NCBI GenBank assembly: GCA_036873755.1 | Contig: JAVTVY010018877.1 | Coordinates: 1 to 64,000, forward strand | Source: Hanleya hanleyi | Taxonomy: Eukaryota; Mollusca; Polyplacophora; Lepidopleurida; Hanleyidae | Reading direction: 5' to 3' | Length of the DNA: 64,000 nt | Shown: positions 12,501 to 27,500 of the stretch, in pieces | Numbering within the stretch: position 1 is the first letter of the stretch | Layout of the letters: each line of letters opens with the position of its first letter | Translations under genes and position numbers: made by a program | The notes under the pieces: model-generated | Database searches by the model: none | What the model saw: only the letters and a program-made list of their open reading frames with translations | What the model was told of the DNA's origin: nothing

Positions 12501-15500
12501 TTTAAGTAAAATATAGGAAAATATAGGAATGACTCAAAAATATAGGAAATATAGGAGGCACTTGAAGGCCTGGGAATCGAAAAAGTTAAAACAAAAATGC
12601 AGGAAATAAGCAATCAGAGATTGCTTAATTGTATGCCCCCCTTCCGCTTTAGTCCGACACTGCCCCACCATCGTTCTGTTCTGTATTGGTTGATATTGCA
12701 CAGACAAGAAACCCGGACAAAGTGCTTTACTTTGCACAACTACAAGGCACTGATCTCGAACCATGAAAATTTCATGCTTGTTCACACAATATGGACAGAG
12801 ATCCCGCCTGGACGAATATATATATATCCCATTCACTAAGGTCTGGGAACAAAGAGCCACAACTCTTGAAAATATAACTGAAATGCAGACAAACTTCACG
12901 CTGCACAAAAATGTCATACTTGTCCATACAATAGTAACCAAGATCCAGTCCGGACAGGTCCCAATTCACGACGATTTCAATAAGAAAGGGCCATAACTCT
13001 TGAAAATATACGTAAAATGCGGAGAAACTTCACGCTACACTACTACAGGGCACTGACCACATATCATGCAAATTCCGTTATTGTCTATACAATATTAATC
13101 AAGATCCAGTGTGGACAAAGTCCCAATTCACGGAGATTTCAGGAATCAAGGGCCATAACTCTTGAAAATAGAAGCGAAAAGCAGAGAAACTTTACGCTGC
13201 ACAAGTATGGGGCACTGACCACATATCATGCAAAGAGTACCCGAGATCCAGCCCGGACAAGTCCCAATTCACAAAGATTTGAAGAACAAAGGGCCATAAA
13301 ATGTATGTGAAACGCGGAGAAAGTTCATGCTGCACAACTACAGGGCACAGACCACATACCATACAACTTTTGTAACTGTCCATACAATATTAACCAAGAT
13401 CCAGCCCGGATAAGTCCCAATTCACAGAGATTTCAGAAACTAAGGGCCAGAACTCTTGAAAATATAACTGAAACCCAGAAAAGACTACGCTGCACAACTA
13501 CGAGGAACTGGCCACATTTCATGCAAATTTCAATGCTGTCCATCAAATATTAACCGAGATATTGTGCGGACAAGAAATTCTGATGCACAGATGGACGGAC
13601 AGACAGACAAAGCGATCGCTTTATACCTCCCTCCGTCCCAGGTGGAGGGGGGGGGGGGCATAAAAATGAAACCCACCATTCACATGCCTGTACCTGCTGA
13701 TCCACGATGTCGGGTTCAGATTACGATCGTTTATAGCGAGCAATCGCATTGAATATTCTGGGAGACATTTCCATTGTAACGCCAACAACGTCACAAAGCT
13801 AAATCATAATGCCGTTTTATGTTGAAACGTGATGCTATAAAACGTAAAATGTAAATGCCAATACATAAATGCACTACACCATTATTGTACTGCCACTTAT
13901 GTCACAATAGGATGTCTGACAACAGCCTACTGTCTGTCCCAGATAATATATCCTATACGCTTTTGGCCATATTTCGGAGACAATTTATCGAACGACATTG
14001 AAACTTCACACAGTAGATAAACTAAAAAGTACTAATTTTATTCCAAAGTATCAAGAATATTCTTCCAGTAGTTCTCAACAAATCACGAAAACAAAAATTA
14101 GATGGGAGATTTGTGGGGTTTTGTTTTTATGACATGAAGTCAAGCCTGCATGTTGGCAGATCAATGCCATCGTGACTCCAAAATAACATGGTAGGTATTG
14201 GTGATTTTCGTCAATTCTCAACAGCTTTTACTGAAATGTGGGGAAAAAGTTAGTATTTTTTAGTTAATATACTGTGTAAAGTTTTAATGTTCTACAATAA
14301 ATTGTCTCCGAAATATTGCCAAAAACATCTCGGATATATTATCTGGGACAGACATGCAGTACATGTATTTGATATCTACATGTATTATCATATGATGTGA
14401 TCGCAATCAGATTTACTTCATGGGTCAGAGGTGATGGCTTCAGTACGTTTTTAACCACATCTGTTTTATTGTGTTAAAAAATCCAATTTGATGTCATTTT
14501 TCAAAGAAAAAAATATCAACTTGTTGTTTACACAGCTTATCTGTATATTTTCCTTCAAAGTATGTATGGGTTATATGGTAGAACCTCTAAGTCTATTTGA
14601 TGTGGTACTGACAAGGCCTTGCATCAAATCAAATGATCAGTAAAACGTATTAACCTAATTCATAGGTTAAAATGTGTGTGAAAGTTCTGGAAAGTTCCAG
14701 ACTTTGCACTGATCAAAATCTTTATTCTTAATCTAACTGAACAAAATGTCATTTTTTCAAGAACTACATTTGTAAACTGGTACATTAATTCACCCAAATT
14801 CTCTCAAATTAATAATAACGCATATCACTTCAAATATCAACATTATAGAATAGCTGAGAAGCACCTCAAGCCTGTGAATGTGATATAATGCACAGCATTC
14901 GTGTGAAGAAGGGGGATTAATATGGGATATGTATTTGTTACACCCTGTGTGCCCGAACAAAGGTAAATCTAGAGTTCTGACCTTTTGGGAAAGCATCAGT
15001 ACCTGATGGTGAAAAATTGCAACCATGAAACAACCAAACAAATATTGTGAGCTAAAGTAATAAAAATATCCCAATAGGCTCCAACACACCTCGACTATCA
15101 GTTTTTGTCTGAACTCGGCAATTTATGCATTGCATACAGGGCAGTTTCTAGAAATGAAAGTCAGGTTCTGATCCCAAACTCCAGAGCTGGGGGTTCGGGG
15201 GGCGCTCTTCGCCCCCCGACGGGGTCTGGGGCAGCGCCCCATCCCGAGAAGCCATTTTAGGAGTTTTAAGGCAAAATGAAGCATTTTTAGAGTGTAAAAA
15301 CTGACAGAACTAAGGGTGTTGGAAAATATCTTTTACTTATTATTTTGAACTTTTTGTGTTACAGTGTGACTCAAGAGAATAAAATAAAATATGGAAAAAA
15401 AATGAGTGAGTTCTGTTATCCGTTGTTGTTGTTGTTGTTCATCAACCTTTGGCTTTGGTGAAAAATAGGAGGCAATAGATCTTGCGGAATTCACGGCCGT

Positions 15501-18500
15501 TTTCACAGCTGCATTGTCACTGCATAGCCTGTCCTTCGACGTATATGTTTTCGCCGTCTTATTATGGGATTTACAAGTTGTTGAGGGTCGCCCTCCAGCA
15601 CGTTTCATCTTTTCAGTCGTAAAATTTCACCTGTCAAACTTTTTTTCCACATGTTGTGAGGGACTACGGCAGACTGTGAAGTCGCCTGGGAAATGTAACA
15701 CTTACACGCGGGATAGCAGTGCGCTAAGGCATAAAATACCCGGGGCAGTTGAATCGGGATAACATCGGGTGTTTTCTTAGTCCATCATAAAATATCCGCC
15801 GAAGATTACAAATTTATGTGCTCTTTTATAGAATCGAACTAGATAGGTTTGCCAAACTTTCAATCATTTTTATATTTTCAACGTTGAGTTTGGGCGCCTT
15901 GGGAGTTTGGGCGCCCAAACGTTTTACGGAACTAAATTGGCGCTACATACGGCCCTGGCATAAGATGTACTTTTAGAACTTTGACATCATGTAGGTTAAC
16001 AAATATGTGATCTGAAAGGGTTGAATATAGTTTTCTAATTTGGAAATACATAGGAAGTTTTTGCCAAGGCCTTAATTGATGGGAAAATTTGCGCTGAGGT
16101 TCTGGTAGAGCATGACCTAGATTTTAGCTCTAAATATACTCTTCTATAAAGCTCATAATCGAAACAAGTAATTTGATCTTGGCAATATATATCAAGGTCA
16201 GTCATCTTCAACAATTTTATGGTCTATTCTAACCTAATTGCATATCGAACATGAAATCAGAGAAATAGGCCAGTGGTATTCAATAGAGTTCAGGCATACA
16301 TGTATGTCACTGTGGTATAAATTAGGACAATAGGTCAGTGGTATTCAATAGAGTTCAGGCATACATGTATGTCACTGTGGTATAAATTAGGACAATAGGT
16401 CAGTGGTATTCAATAGAGTTCAGGCATACATGTATGTCACTGTGGTATAAATTAGGACAATAGGTCAGTGGTATTCAATAGAGTTCAGGCATACATGTAT
16501 GTCACTGTGGTATAAATTAGGACAATAGGTCTGGTATTCAATAGAGTTCAGGCATACATGTATGTCACTGTGGTATAAATTAGGACAATAGGTCAGTGGT
16601 ATTCAATAGAGTTCAGGCATACATGTATGTCACTGTGGTATAAATTAGGACAATAGGTCAGTGGTATTCAATAGAGTTCAGGCATACATGTATGTCACTG
16701 TGGTATAAATTAGGACAATAGGTCAGTGGTATTCAATAGAGTTCAGGCATACATGTATGTCACTGTGGTATAAATTAGGACAATAGGTCAGTGGTATTCA
16801 ATAGAGTTCAGGCATACATGTATGTCACTGTGGTATAAATTAGGACAATAGGTCAGTGGTATTCAATAGAGTTCAGGCATACATGTATGTCACTGTGGTA
16901 TAAATTAGGACAATAGGTCAGTGGTATTCAATAGAGTTCAGGCATACATGTATGTCACTGTGGTATAAATTAGGACAATTTAGATATAATACTTCATAAT
17001 ATAATATTGTAGTAAATAGAAGCAACGGAGACAGAGCCATTTCTTGGTGAGAATGAAGCCTGAGATCACATTATTATTGTTCATAAATTGTAGGAAAATA
17101 CATGGATTATTGAGAATATCTTTCATTTCTCCGAGTCTTTCTGGTCACAACTACAATGCTAGCAGTTACATTGCAAAGTTTACAGAAAAAACAACATTAG
17201 AATACAGATACAATTAAAATGCAGGGACGAAACAATCAGAGATTGCTTAATTGTATGCCCCGCCATTCCGCTTTAGACCGACACTGCCCCGCCATTGTTC
17301 TGTTCTGTATTGATCGGTGAAGGCCTAATTTGGATAATTATAAAATTCTGTTTCAGTCAATTTTTTCGACATGCCTTGCATAATACATATTCCAAGTATC
17401 AAGTCATTTGACCAACAAGTGATAATACAATGTTTTGATGCAAGGTGGTCACAGGGGCTTTCGCTAAATTCAAAAATGTGACCTGGTTAGGAGACCTACA
17501 TTACCTGGAGTAAATTATGGTGAAATTATGAAGCGATCAGTGAACTTTGAATTTTGCACCCAATCCGAAATCCAGCCCGGACAAGTCCCAATTCACAAAA
17601 ATTTGAAGAACAAGGGGGCATAACCCTTGAAAATATTTGCGAAACGCAGAGAAACTTCATGCTGCACAATGACTGAGCACTGACCACATATCATGCAAAT
17701 TTCATAATTGTCCATACAATATTAACCAAGGTCCAGCCCAGACAAGTCCCAATTCACGGAGATTTCAAGAACAAAGGGACATAACTCTTGAAAATATAAG
17801 CGAAGTACGGAGAAACTTACCGCTGCACAACTATGGGGCACTGACAAAATATCATACAAATTTCATACTTGTTCATACAATATTAACCAAGATCCAGCCC
17901 GGACAAGTCTCATTCACAGAGATTTCAGGAACGAAGGGCCTTAACTCTTGAAAACATAAACAAAACTCGGAAAAAACTCTACGCTGCACAACTATGAGGC
18001 ACTGGCCACATTTCATATTGCACCGACAAGAAATTTGGACGCTCTGACAGACGGACGGACGCTCGGACGGATGGATGGACATATCATACAAATTTCATAC
18101 TTGTCCATACAATATTAACCAAGATCCAGCCCAGACAAGTCTCATTCACAGAAATTTCAGGAACAAAGGGCCAGAACTCTTGAAAACATAACCAAAACTC
18201 GGAAAAAACTCTACGCTGCACAACTACGAGGCACTGGCCACATTTCATGCAAGTTTCAATCCCATCCATCAAATATTAACCGAGATATTGCGCAGACAAG
18301 AAATTTGAATGCTCTGACAGACGGACGAACAGATGGACGGACGGACGGACAGACGGGGGGCATAATGAAAACAGGAGTAGTCCTCCAACATTGAAGCAAC
18401 TGATTTGGCTTGGAACTGTAACATTCAAAACCCGGCATGGAAAGCAATTGGAAGTGAGAACCAGTGGCAAGGTACCCACAATTACCGAATATGTCCTAAT

Positions 18501-21500
18501 CAGAAGTTACTTCCCAGAGACAAAATTTTAACTTGGCCCACAGGTGGCATCAACTATATGTGGACTGGAATAAAAACAAATCCGAGACGAGATCTTAAGG
18601 CAAAGTACCCACATGCTAAATTTTGAAAGAATCCATTCAGGTTGAAAAGTTTTTGTCTGGAAACAATCTTAACTTGACCCCCAGGTGGCGCCACCTATAT
18701 GCAGATCGTCGTGAGAAACAATCCCAAGCAAGATCTTGAGGCGATGTACCTACATACCAAATTTGAATAGAATCCATCAAGTTTTTCAAAAGTTATTGTC
18801 TGAAAATGAAATTTAACTTGGCCCCAAGTGGTGCCACCTATAGGCTGATCAGCGTGATAAACAATCCCAAGCAAGATCTTGAGGCGAGGTACCCACATAC
18901 CAAATTTAAAAAGAATCCTTTGATTTTTTCAAAAGTTATTTTCCGGAAACAAAACTTTAACTTGGCCCCCAGGTGGCGCCACCTATAAGCAGATCGATGT
19001 GAGAAACAATCCCAAGCGAGATCTTGAGGCGAGGTACTTGCAAACCAAACTTGAAAATACTTCGTTTAGGTTTTTCGAAAGTTGTTGTCCGGAAATGAAA
19101 TATTAACTTGACCTCCAGCTGGTGACAGATCAGAGTGAAAAAAACATTCTCAAGCAAGATCTTGAGGCGAGGTATCCACATACCAAATTTGAAAAGAATC
19201 TGTTCAGTTTTTCAGGAGTTATTGTCTGAAAACAAAGTCAAACGCAGGGACACACGGACGGACCTCAATACTATAGTCCCCTATTGCACTTCTGGCATCT
19301 GGGGACATCAAATGCGTACAACATTCTGCCATCATGAAGCGAGTGTCTGAAACACAATGAGAGGGAAATTCCTCTCGCAATAAGCAACATGAACCGTCCA
19401 AATCATTGAGAACCCCTCTCCCTTGGCACTATTGAAATAGAACCCTTGTTAAAGAACAAGCAGTTGATGACAACAAGCAATTGGTGATAAAACTGGCAGT
19501 TTAACCTAGTAATGAATCAGCAAAATATAGGTCAATCATGATGACATGGCTATGTGATTTAGGTTTGGTACACTCCTGTATATCCTTGAGACAGGGTGGT
19601 AATGATAGACCTCTGATCCTGATAAATAACTTCATACCATGATTTTGAGTCTTGTTCCTATTAATACGGCGATAAACATGTATGCAAAGAAGTTGATAGC
19701 CTATTCACAGGCTAATATATACAACTACAAGATGGCTCATTAGTAGGTTAGACTTCAGTCGTGAATATGGGACTACAAAACTCACAATAAGAATATTATA
19801 TACGACCACAGGAAACAACAACAAAAAATTCTAATAATTTAAAACAATATAGTCTAAATAACAATTTCCTAATGTTGGGGTCAGAGTGACCTTGATCTTC
19901 CGGCCTTGACCTAATTTGTGGTATCATTATATCCCCCTAATGTATCAACCAACACCAAAACAGTGATATTTAATGATTTCCAGATTTTTGGGTCACAGAG
20001 ACCTGTTGCTCATCACCTAAATTTTGGTTCAGTGACATCTTTTCCCCATAATGAAACCACTCGAAAAAAAATTGCAATTTTCAATTTCCTGATTTTCTAA
20101 TAGGCGAATTCTGACCTCAGATCCCAACCTTCATTTGGTATGTGACACATATCCAATCACCAAGAATTGGAGCTGTAGATTGAAAACTGTCAATGATCAA
20201 CGATTTCCTAATCTCTATGCCACAGTGACCTTTGACCTCGCCCTCAAGTTTGGTACAAGACACAATCTGTACCTGGTGTATCTATTCACAAACATGAGGA
20301 GACACCAATGTACAAGACTCCTCACCTGCAGAAGCATTAATTGTTTGTTTGGGGTAATATGAACATGCAGGAGCTGTCATAGAGAATCTAATCTATTGAA
20401 ACTTATTTTGATGGTTGCTTGAAATTTGCACGATCGGAGGAAACACCATTGGAGAGATTAATACATTGGTGAGTTGATTCCTCAGTCAATAAACAACCCA
20501 CCAATTCACATCAACATGTCACAAACGTATAAATGTGTGGGAATTGCAGTTTATTATCTCTCACAATGTCAATTTCTAGGTAGTCTGTGGTTTCATGAAA
20601 GTAGGGCAAGGTACTAGACTTCTCTTCCTGTCTCTCACATGAGGCAAAACTAAGCAATAAATATCCACAGAATGAGTTGTTAGTAGATAATAACCTTCAT
20701 TTTAACTAAATTATGACAGTAAACTATATACTAGTAGCAGGTCAAGCTTAAAGAGTAAACAGAATGTGTTCACTATTCTTGGGCTTCTTGTTAACCCTTT
20801 CACCGATTATTTCCCCTGACAAAAGTGACCTGCTGACGATCAATTCCCTGAGAACTGTTAAAATTTGTATATGTTGTCTTTGGAATGCTAGAAATTGCGT
20901 TTGCGTCCGAGATTTGCAGAAAAACATAAGAAACCTGTCTCCACAAGACACCCTCCAGTGTTATTTGCTCTAGTTTTATAGCAAAATAAATAAAATAGCA
21001 TACAAAATTAGGTTTTACTGCGAGAGAATGCGCTTTCCCCGGCTTTCTCGACTCAAAAACATCAAAATCCAACGGAGAAATCGTCTTTTTTCGACCGCAT
21101 TTGACAGCGTTTTTCTCGAGTTTTACTCTGCCAATTTTCATGTTTGACCTCTCGTTGGAAAGAGCGACCTTTCACCTTTCTAGACAGGAAATAACCTTGA
21201 ATGGATGGCAAAATAAAACGGAGGATACGATTGGATTATAAAATGATGTCATTCCATCCTTCCAGCCACTGTCTACGCTCGTCTCAAATCTGTTGGCTGC
21301 TAGAGGTCATGTGGGCAAAATTACGCATACCGATTGGCTCGTCGGCTCAATAACGCAGCTTGCTGCCGACATTTTGAAATGTGTTCGACAAACTTTGCGG
21401 ATCAAGACTCGTAAAAATATGGAAATAAACTTTGCCGGTCGTCGTTGGCAGTTTCAGTCGTCTGGGGAATATTCACCACGCTTTACCAGTCATGTCACAT

Positions 21501-24500
21501 AAAAAATACAGGAGTTAGGATGAGGTTTTCGATGATTTTTTCCATTTTTGCGGCTCGCTGCCGAGATGCCCGTCACACGGTATGTGGGGAAAAATGCATT
21601 TTTCATTCCGATTTTTTTCGTTCAACATCTAAATTTGTTTTATTTATTTTTCAAACAAGCAAACAATTTCGAGAATCAGATTGATCAGGGTTTCGGCTTT
21701 CCAGAAGTATACAGTGTTTGATAGGTTTCCGTTAAAACGAATGCAAAAAAATAAAAGTGCTGTACCCATCGTGATGGCCAACAGGTTTAAAGCTAACCCG
21801 ATCAACCGGGGATGGTCGTACGGGTGGCACTCTCGTTATCCCCGTACACCGGGTTTAATCGGTGAAAGGGTTAAGGTTGGGTAGAACATAGCTATATGTC
21901 CATACATACTATTACAGACTATGTAATGTATCGAACTGTAGTTGGTACCGTGTCTACCGTACACTATATGCAGTACCCACAGCGAAGGCTACAGCCAGCC
22001 AACAGCAGCTCGGCTGACCTGTCAGAAGTTTGGTGGACCTATGATTTGTACCATATGGTAGGGTATAAATACTTATTAATTCTTTCTCTCTCTTTCCTTG
22101 TAATTCAGCGATTCACAAGAGCAGCCCGTCAAACAAACTAAAACTAGAGGTTCCGCTTTGACCCTTGAGTTGCCGCTCCGGCATGAAGCCTATGCTGGTT
22201 GTTTTTTTGAGCAAAAACATACGTCTCCCCCAACCTCCCACCTTGCCTTGAATGGGCACATAATTTAAGGGAAAGTGCTGTAAAATTAATGTAGCAATAA
22301 GTCTCTTAAACAAAGCTGCGTATCTAAAAATATTAATTACAAAGAAGCGATTTTCATTGTACATACATGTACAAGTAGATGAACGGATGGACGGACACCG
22401 GACACGGATGGATGCATGCACACATACACCAAAACCTGATCAAATGTGGGGGCTATCCCAATGAAGCTTCCATCCAAGTTTGGTGAAATTCCATCCAATA
22501 GTTCTCAAGATATCTTGCAGACAAGGCCTGTATATACATGTACAAGCAGATGGACGGACACCGGACGAACGCATGGACACACACCAAAACCTAGTCAAAT
22601 GAGGGGGCTATCCCAATGAAGCTTCCATCCAAGTTTGGTGAAATTCTGTCCAGTAGTTCTCCAGATATCTTGCAGACAAGCCCTGTACATACATGTACAA
22701 GTAGATGGACGGACGGACGGACACCGGACATGGATGAATGCACGCACACACCAAAACATAATCAAATGAGGGGGGCTATCCCACTGAAGCTTCCATCCAA
22801 GTGTGGTGAAATTCCGTCCAGTAGTTCTCTATCTTGCAGACAAGGCCTGTATATACATGTACAAGTAGATGGACGGACGGACGGACGGACACCGGACACG
22901 GATGAACGCATGCACACACACCAAAACCTAGTCAAATGAGGGGGCTATCCCAATGAAGCTTTCATCCAAGTTTGGTGAAATTCCGTCCAGTAGTTCTCCA
23001 GATATCTTGCAGATAAGCCTTGTATATACATGTACAAGTAGATGGATGGACGGACGGACACCGGACATGGATGAATGCACGCACACACACCAAAACCTAA
23101 TCAAATGAGGGGGCTATCCCACTGAAGCTTCCATCCAAGTGGGGTGAAATTCCGTCCAGTAGTTCTCAAGATATCTTGCAGACAAGGCCTGTATATACAT
23201 GTACAAGTAGATGGACGGATGGACGGACACTGGACACGGATGAATGCACCCACATACACCAAAACCTAATCAAATGAGGGCTATCCCAATGAAGCTTCCG
23301 TCCAAGTTTGGTGAAATTCCGTCCAGTAGTTCTCCAGATATCTTGCAGACAAGCCCTGTATATACATGTACAAGTAGATGGACGGGCGGACGGACGGACA
23401 CCGGACATGGATGAATGCACGCACACACAACAAAACCTAATCAAATGAGGGGGCTATCCCACTGAAGCTTCCATCCAAGTGGGGTGAAATTCCGTCCAGT
23501 AGTTCTCAAGATATCTTGCAGACAAGGCCTGTATATACATGTACAAGTAGATGGACGGATGGATGGACACCGGACACGGATGAATGCACCCACATACGCC
23601 AAAACCTAATCAAATGAGGGGCTATCCCAATGAAGCTTCCATCCAAGTTTGGTAAAATTCCGTCCAGTAGTTCTCCAGATATCTTGCAGACAAGCCCTGT
23701 ATATACATGTACAAGTAGATGGACGGACGGACGGACACCGGACATGGATGAATGCACGCACACACACTAAAACCTAATCAAATGAGGGGGCTATCCCACT
23801 GAAGCTTCCATCCAAGTGGGGTGAAATTCCGTCCAGTAGTTCTCAAGACATCTTGCAGACAAGGCCTGTATATACATGTACAAGTAGATGGACGGGCGGA
23901 CGGACACCGGACACGGATGAATGCACGCACATACACCAAAACCTAATCAAATGAGGGGGCTATCCCAATGAAGCTTCCATCCAAGTTTGGTGAAATTTCA
24001 TCCAGTAGTTCTCAAGATATCTTGCAGACAAGGCAAGGGGACGGACAGACATCCATCCAGAGAGACAGACATCCATCCAGACAGACAGACAGACAGACAG
24101 ACGGACAGACAGACAGACAGACAGCACAAACACTAGATGTCTCCCCCCAACATAGTTGGGGGAGACATAACTATGTAAATTGTAAACATGATTAATGTCA
24201 GGTGTTGTTTTCCTAGCTAATAATATATATATTTTCACATTTAAAGAAGGAGTGACTGTTCGTTGTACTCTATGGCCTATCGGGATGTAGAAATACCGAC
24301 GAACAATGCATTCAAAAGCTATATAACAGTGCAGGAAATCGATATGTTAAGTGAATTAAACTACCAAAATGTGCAGACAATTTACCCGCCTAAATAGGCT
24401 ACCAGCTGAAAACAAAGAACTCTCCTGCATTAAGTTTTAATTAAATATACATGTAGATCAGCCTCAAATTAGACTGACCAATCACAATCAATACCAGCAA

Positions 24501-27500
24501 ATCATCAATCTTTTATGCACAGTGTAGTAACACCTCTGTCGTGCATGTATGTTAATTGTACAAGAGACAAAAGTCGTCCTCCTGGTACTGGGTAGAAAGA
24601 TCGTCCTGTATTGCATCATCCAAATATCGGCCTGGGAGGTTTGAATATATTTGTCTCTGAATTGAACAGCCCACTGTGGTGTAATGAACAGCAAGCTCGC
24701 CTCATTTGCTTGGGGTGCCGCGATTCGAATCCTGGTCGGACAATTTCAAAAAAAATTGTCGTCCTTTGACATGATCAAATGGTCACAGGGCACAGCTGAT
24801 TCGCCTATGAAGTTGCTATATGTCATGACTATATGAATATAAATTAGTCTAATTACATGTATTCATGAATAAATGAAAATACATTCATGGATGGCAGAGT
24901 CACTATCTTTGTGACTTTTATCTTCTGCCTGGAGAGTGGCAATAATTTGGCCAGGAAGTCAAAGTAGCCAATCATCAGCAACTGAGAAATAAAAGTCATA
25001 GAGGTCATGGAATGTGATTATGCTATGTAAAAAGTAAACAAATCAATTAATTAAAAATAAACAAATGGCCACACAGCTCCAGAGAAAACCAAAGGCACAT
25101 CTACAGGGTATACTTACTGTTGGGTGCAAGTTTTGTGATCTTTCTTGCAGCAGTTTTTGAGAAATGTCAGGCACATTAATCTATCAATTGCTTCATGTCC
25201 TAAAATTAATTTGCCATTTGAAGAACCAATGTTGTTTCAGCAACGTTGGCATATTATTATGTAAATCGGATAGATGACGATTTATTTTTTTACTACCATT
25301 TTACGAGGATATATTATGTAGGTGTGCACCTCAAGAGGATTTTGCTGGATTAAGTAAACTGATTTATTGAGCAAAAACAACTGTTTATACCAGCATTTTA
25401 GAGAGTGGGAACACCCTAACATTACAAAGCTCCCATAGGAACAATGTACACTTCTCCCTCTTTATAATGCTGCAAGGGGGATTTGGCTCAATGTCACACT
25501 CAGGTTTGTTTCACTCATATGGTGACAGTCAGTTTAGTTGGTGGGGGAAGCCGGGGTACCCGGAGAGAACCACCGCCTGATAACAAGTAACTAACGAACT
25601 TCCAGACATGGACCAGCTGGGCTCGAACCCATGCCAGTTTAGCGGCGGTCACAAGCGAACCGCCTCAGACCACTCGGTCACCGAGGGCCACTTGTTGCAG
25701 TAGGGAGAGACAGAGAATTAAGGTTTAACGTCGCAATCAGCAATATTGCAGTAGGGAGACAGAAATATTGACCACACTCTAGGCGAGTCACGGTATAGTG
25801 AGTCTTCATACAGCAGCATATATATTACAGCAAAATATTGGGGACATAATAGTTGCAGCACCTAATGAAACCCATCTTCATGTGTTATAATGAGGGATAA
25901 TGTACATGTATCAACTCCAGCTATTGTCAATAATCCGTCGCACCCTCACCACGATCCCTGGGCAGTAACCGTGGACTCCATATAACAAAATTAATAATTC
26001 AACGAGATGTACATGTACGAATATCATAACATGATGTGTGAACAGATATATGTTCATATAATCGTTTTATAATAACAGGTTCATTAATTAGCACGTTTCA
26101 TTATATCACAGTCTAAATAACTTGTATGCCCTCATATTTTCTTTTTTATACATTTGCTACTACAAAATGGATGTAGTACAATTCTCACTGCAGCACAGCC
26201 ACAATTATTTCCCCAGAGTTCTGTGCTGTACAGCGTGATGTCTAATGATCAATTAAGAGTTTTCTGCAGCGCTGCAACACTGTAACCATGGTTACTCGTC
26301 TTACCTTCTTCGTATGTGTCAAACCTGGCCATCCTCAGAGACTTCTTTGTCTTGGCATCCAACACGATGATATTGAAGCCCCTCCCACCATCATTTAAGT
26401 CAGTTCCTAATATACTGCAACACAAAATTATGGAAGAATTCGATAAATCTTGATAAAGGTCATCTGAATACTTTCAAAACTCTTGGCATCAATTATCAAT
26501 AGACCAATCCATCAATTATAGATTGGAAATTGCATTTTGTGATTAAATAATTAGTGAATCAAAACTGAGAAATTTCAGGGGCCCACTGGAAGCACTCCTC
26601 ACATGCACTGTCCCATGTACACGACACACAGTCGGACATTTCGATTGAAGGTCATACAAAGGTTTCGGAAAATCACAAGATATTTGAGAGACTGTTACAC
26701 TTGATTAATGCAAAGAAGACTTCCCAAAGGACTTATTGGGGCAATTCAGGTGTTGTAAGGTAATTCAACAAACATGATTTCGTTGCAAGACTTTCACGGA
26801 TCTGAACAGCATAAACAAATCGTAACCCTGGGTGAAGGAACAAGAAGAAAGTGCTGGCGTAAGCATGCGCATGACTTGTAAGGCGTGATCTGTGCGACAT
26901 GTCAAGTTTTTTCTTCATTGGTGATTCAGTGTAAACACAAAGTGCAGTCAGTGGAAGTGAGTTAGTTTTCAGCACAAATAACTGCATTATTTTATGTTGT
27001 ACAGGGTGTTAGGGATAGACAAAATTCCATGATTCTGGGCACAAATTTTTTTTTCGGGACCTTTAAATCAAGTTTCCCACATGTGTCAGGGCCTTATTTA
27101 GACTTGCAAACTTACTATCGCCCATCGAGGCAGACCTGAGGCCCCTCAGAGTTGCCCTGTCCAGTGAAGACCAGGGCGGAGACTGACCCATGAGGACATG
27201 CCTCCTCAAGACCACAGTTAGGGAACGCCTCGCCAAACTTCATTTTATCAGGAGAAATGACAGCTGTCTGCAGGCTATCTATCTTGTTTGTTAGATCACC
27301 CACTGGAAAATAGAACAGAAAACGAGATTTTAAATCAAGATTAATGCTTATGTATGAGTTAGCACATGTTGTGACATTGCTAGCAAATTTGATCAAAACA
27401 ACGATTGGTTGAAAGACTGAAAGAGCACCAACAGAGTGGACGAGTGTGAGTTAGGGTTTAACATGGTGTTCAGCACTATTTCGGCCATATAGCGACGATA

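Noticed and set aside
23166..23763. Minus-strand ORFs with Arg/Pro/Ser-Val-His repeats
   Set aside because: They are translations of the GGACGGACGGACACCGG tracts in the 168-bp array.
24676..24751. Functional tRNA gene
   Set aside because: Box-like segments are present but I could not pair an acceptor stem; it is kept only as a tentative SINE head.
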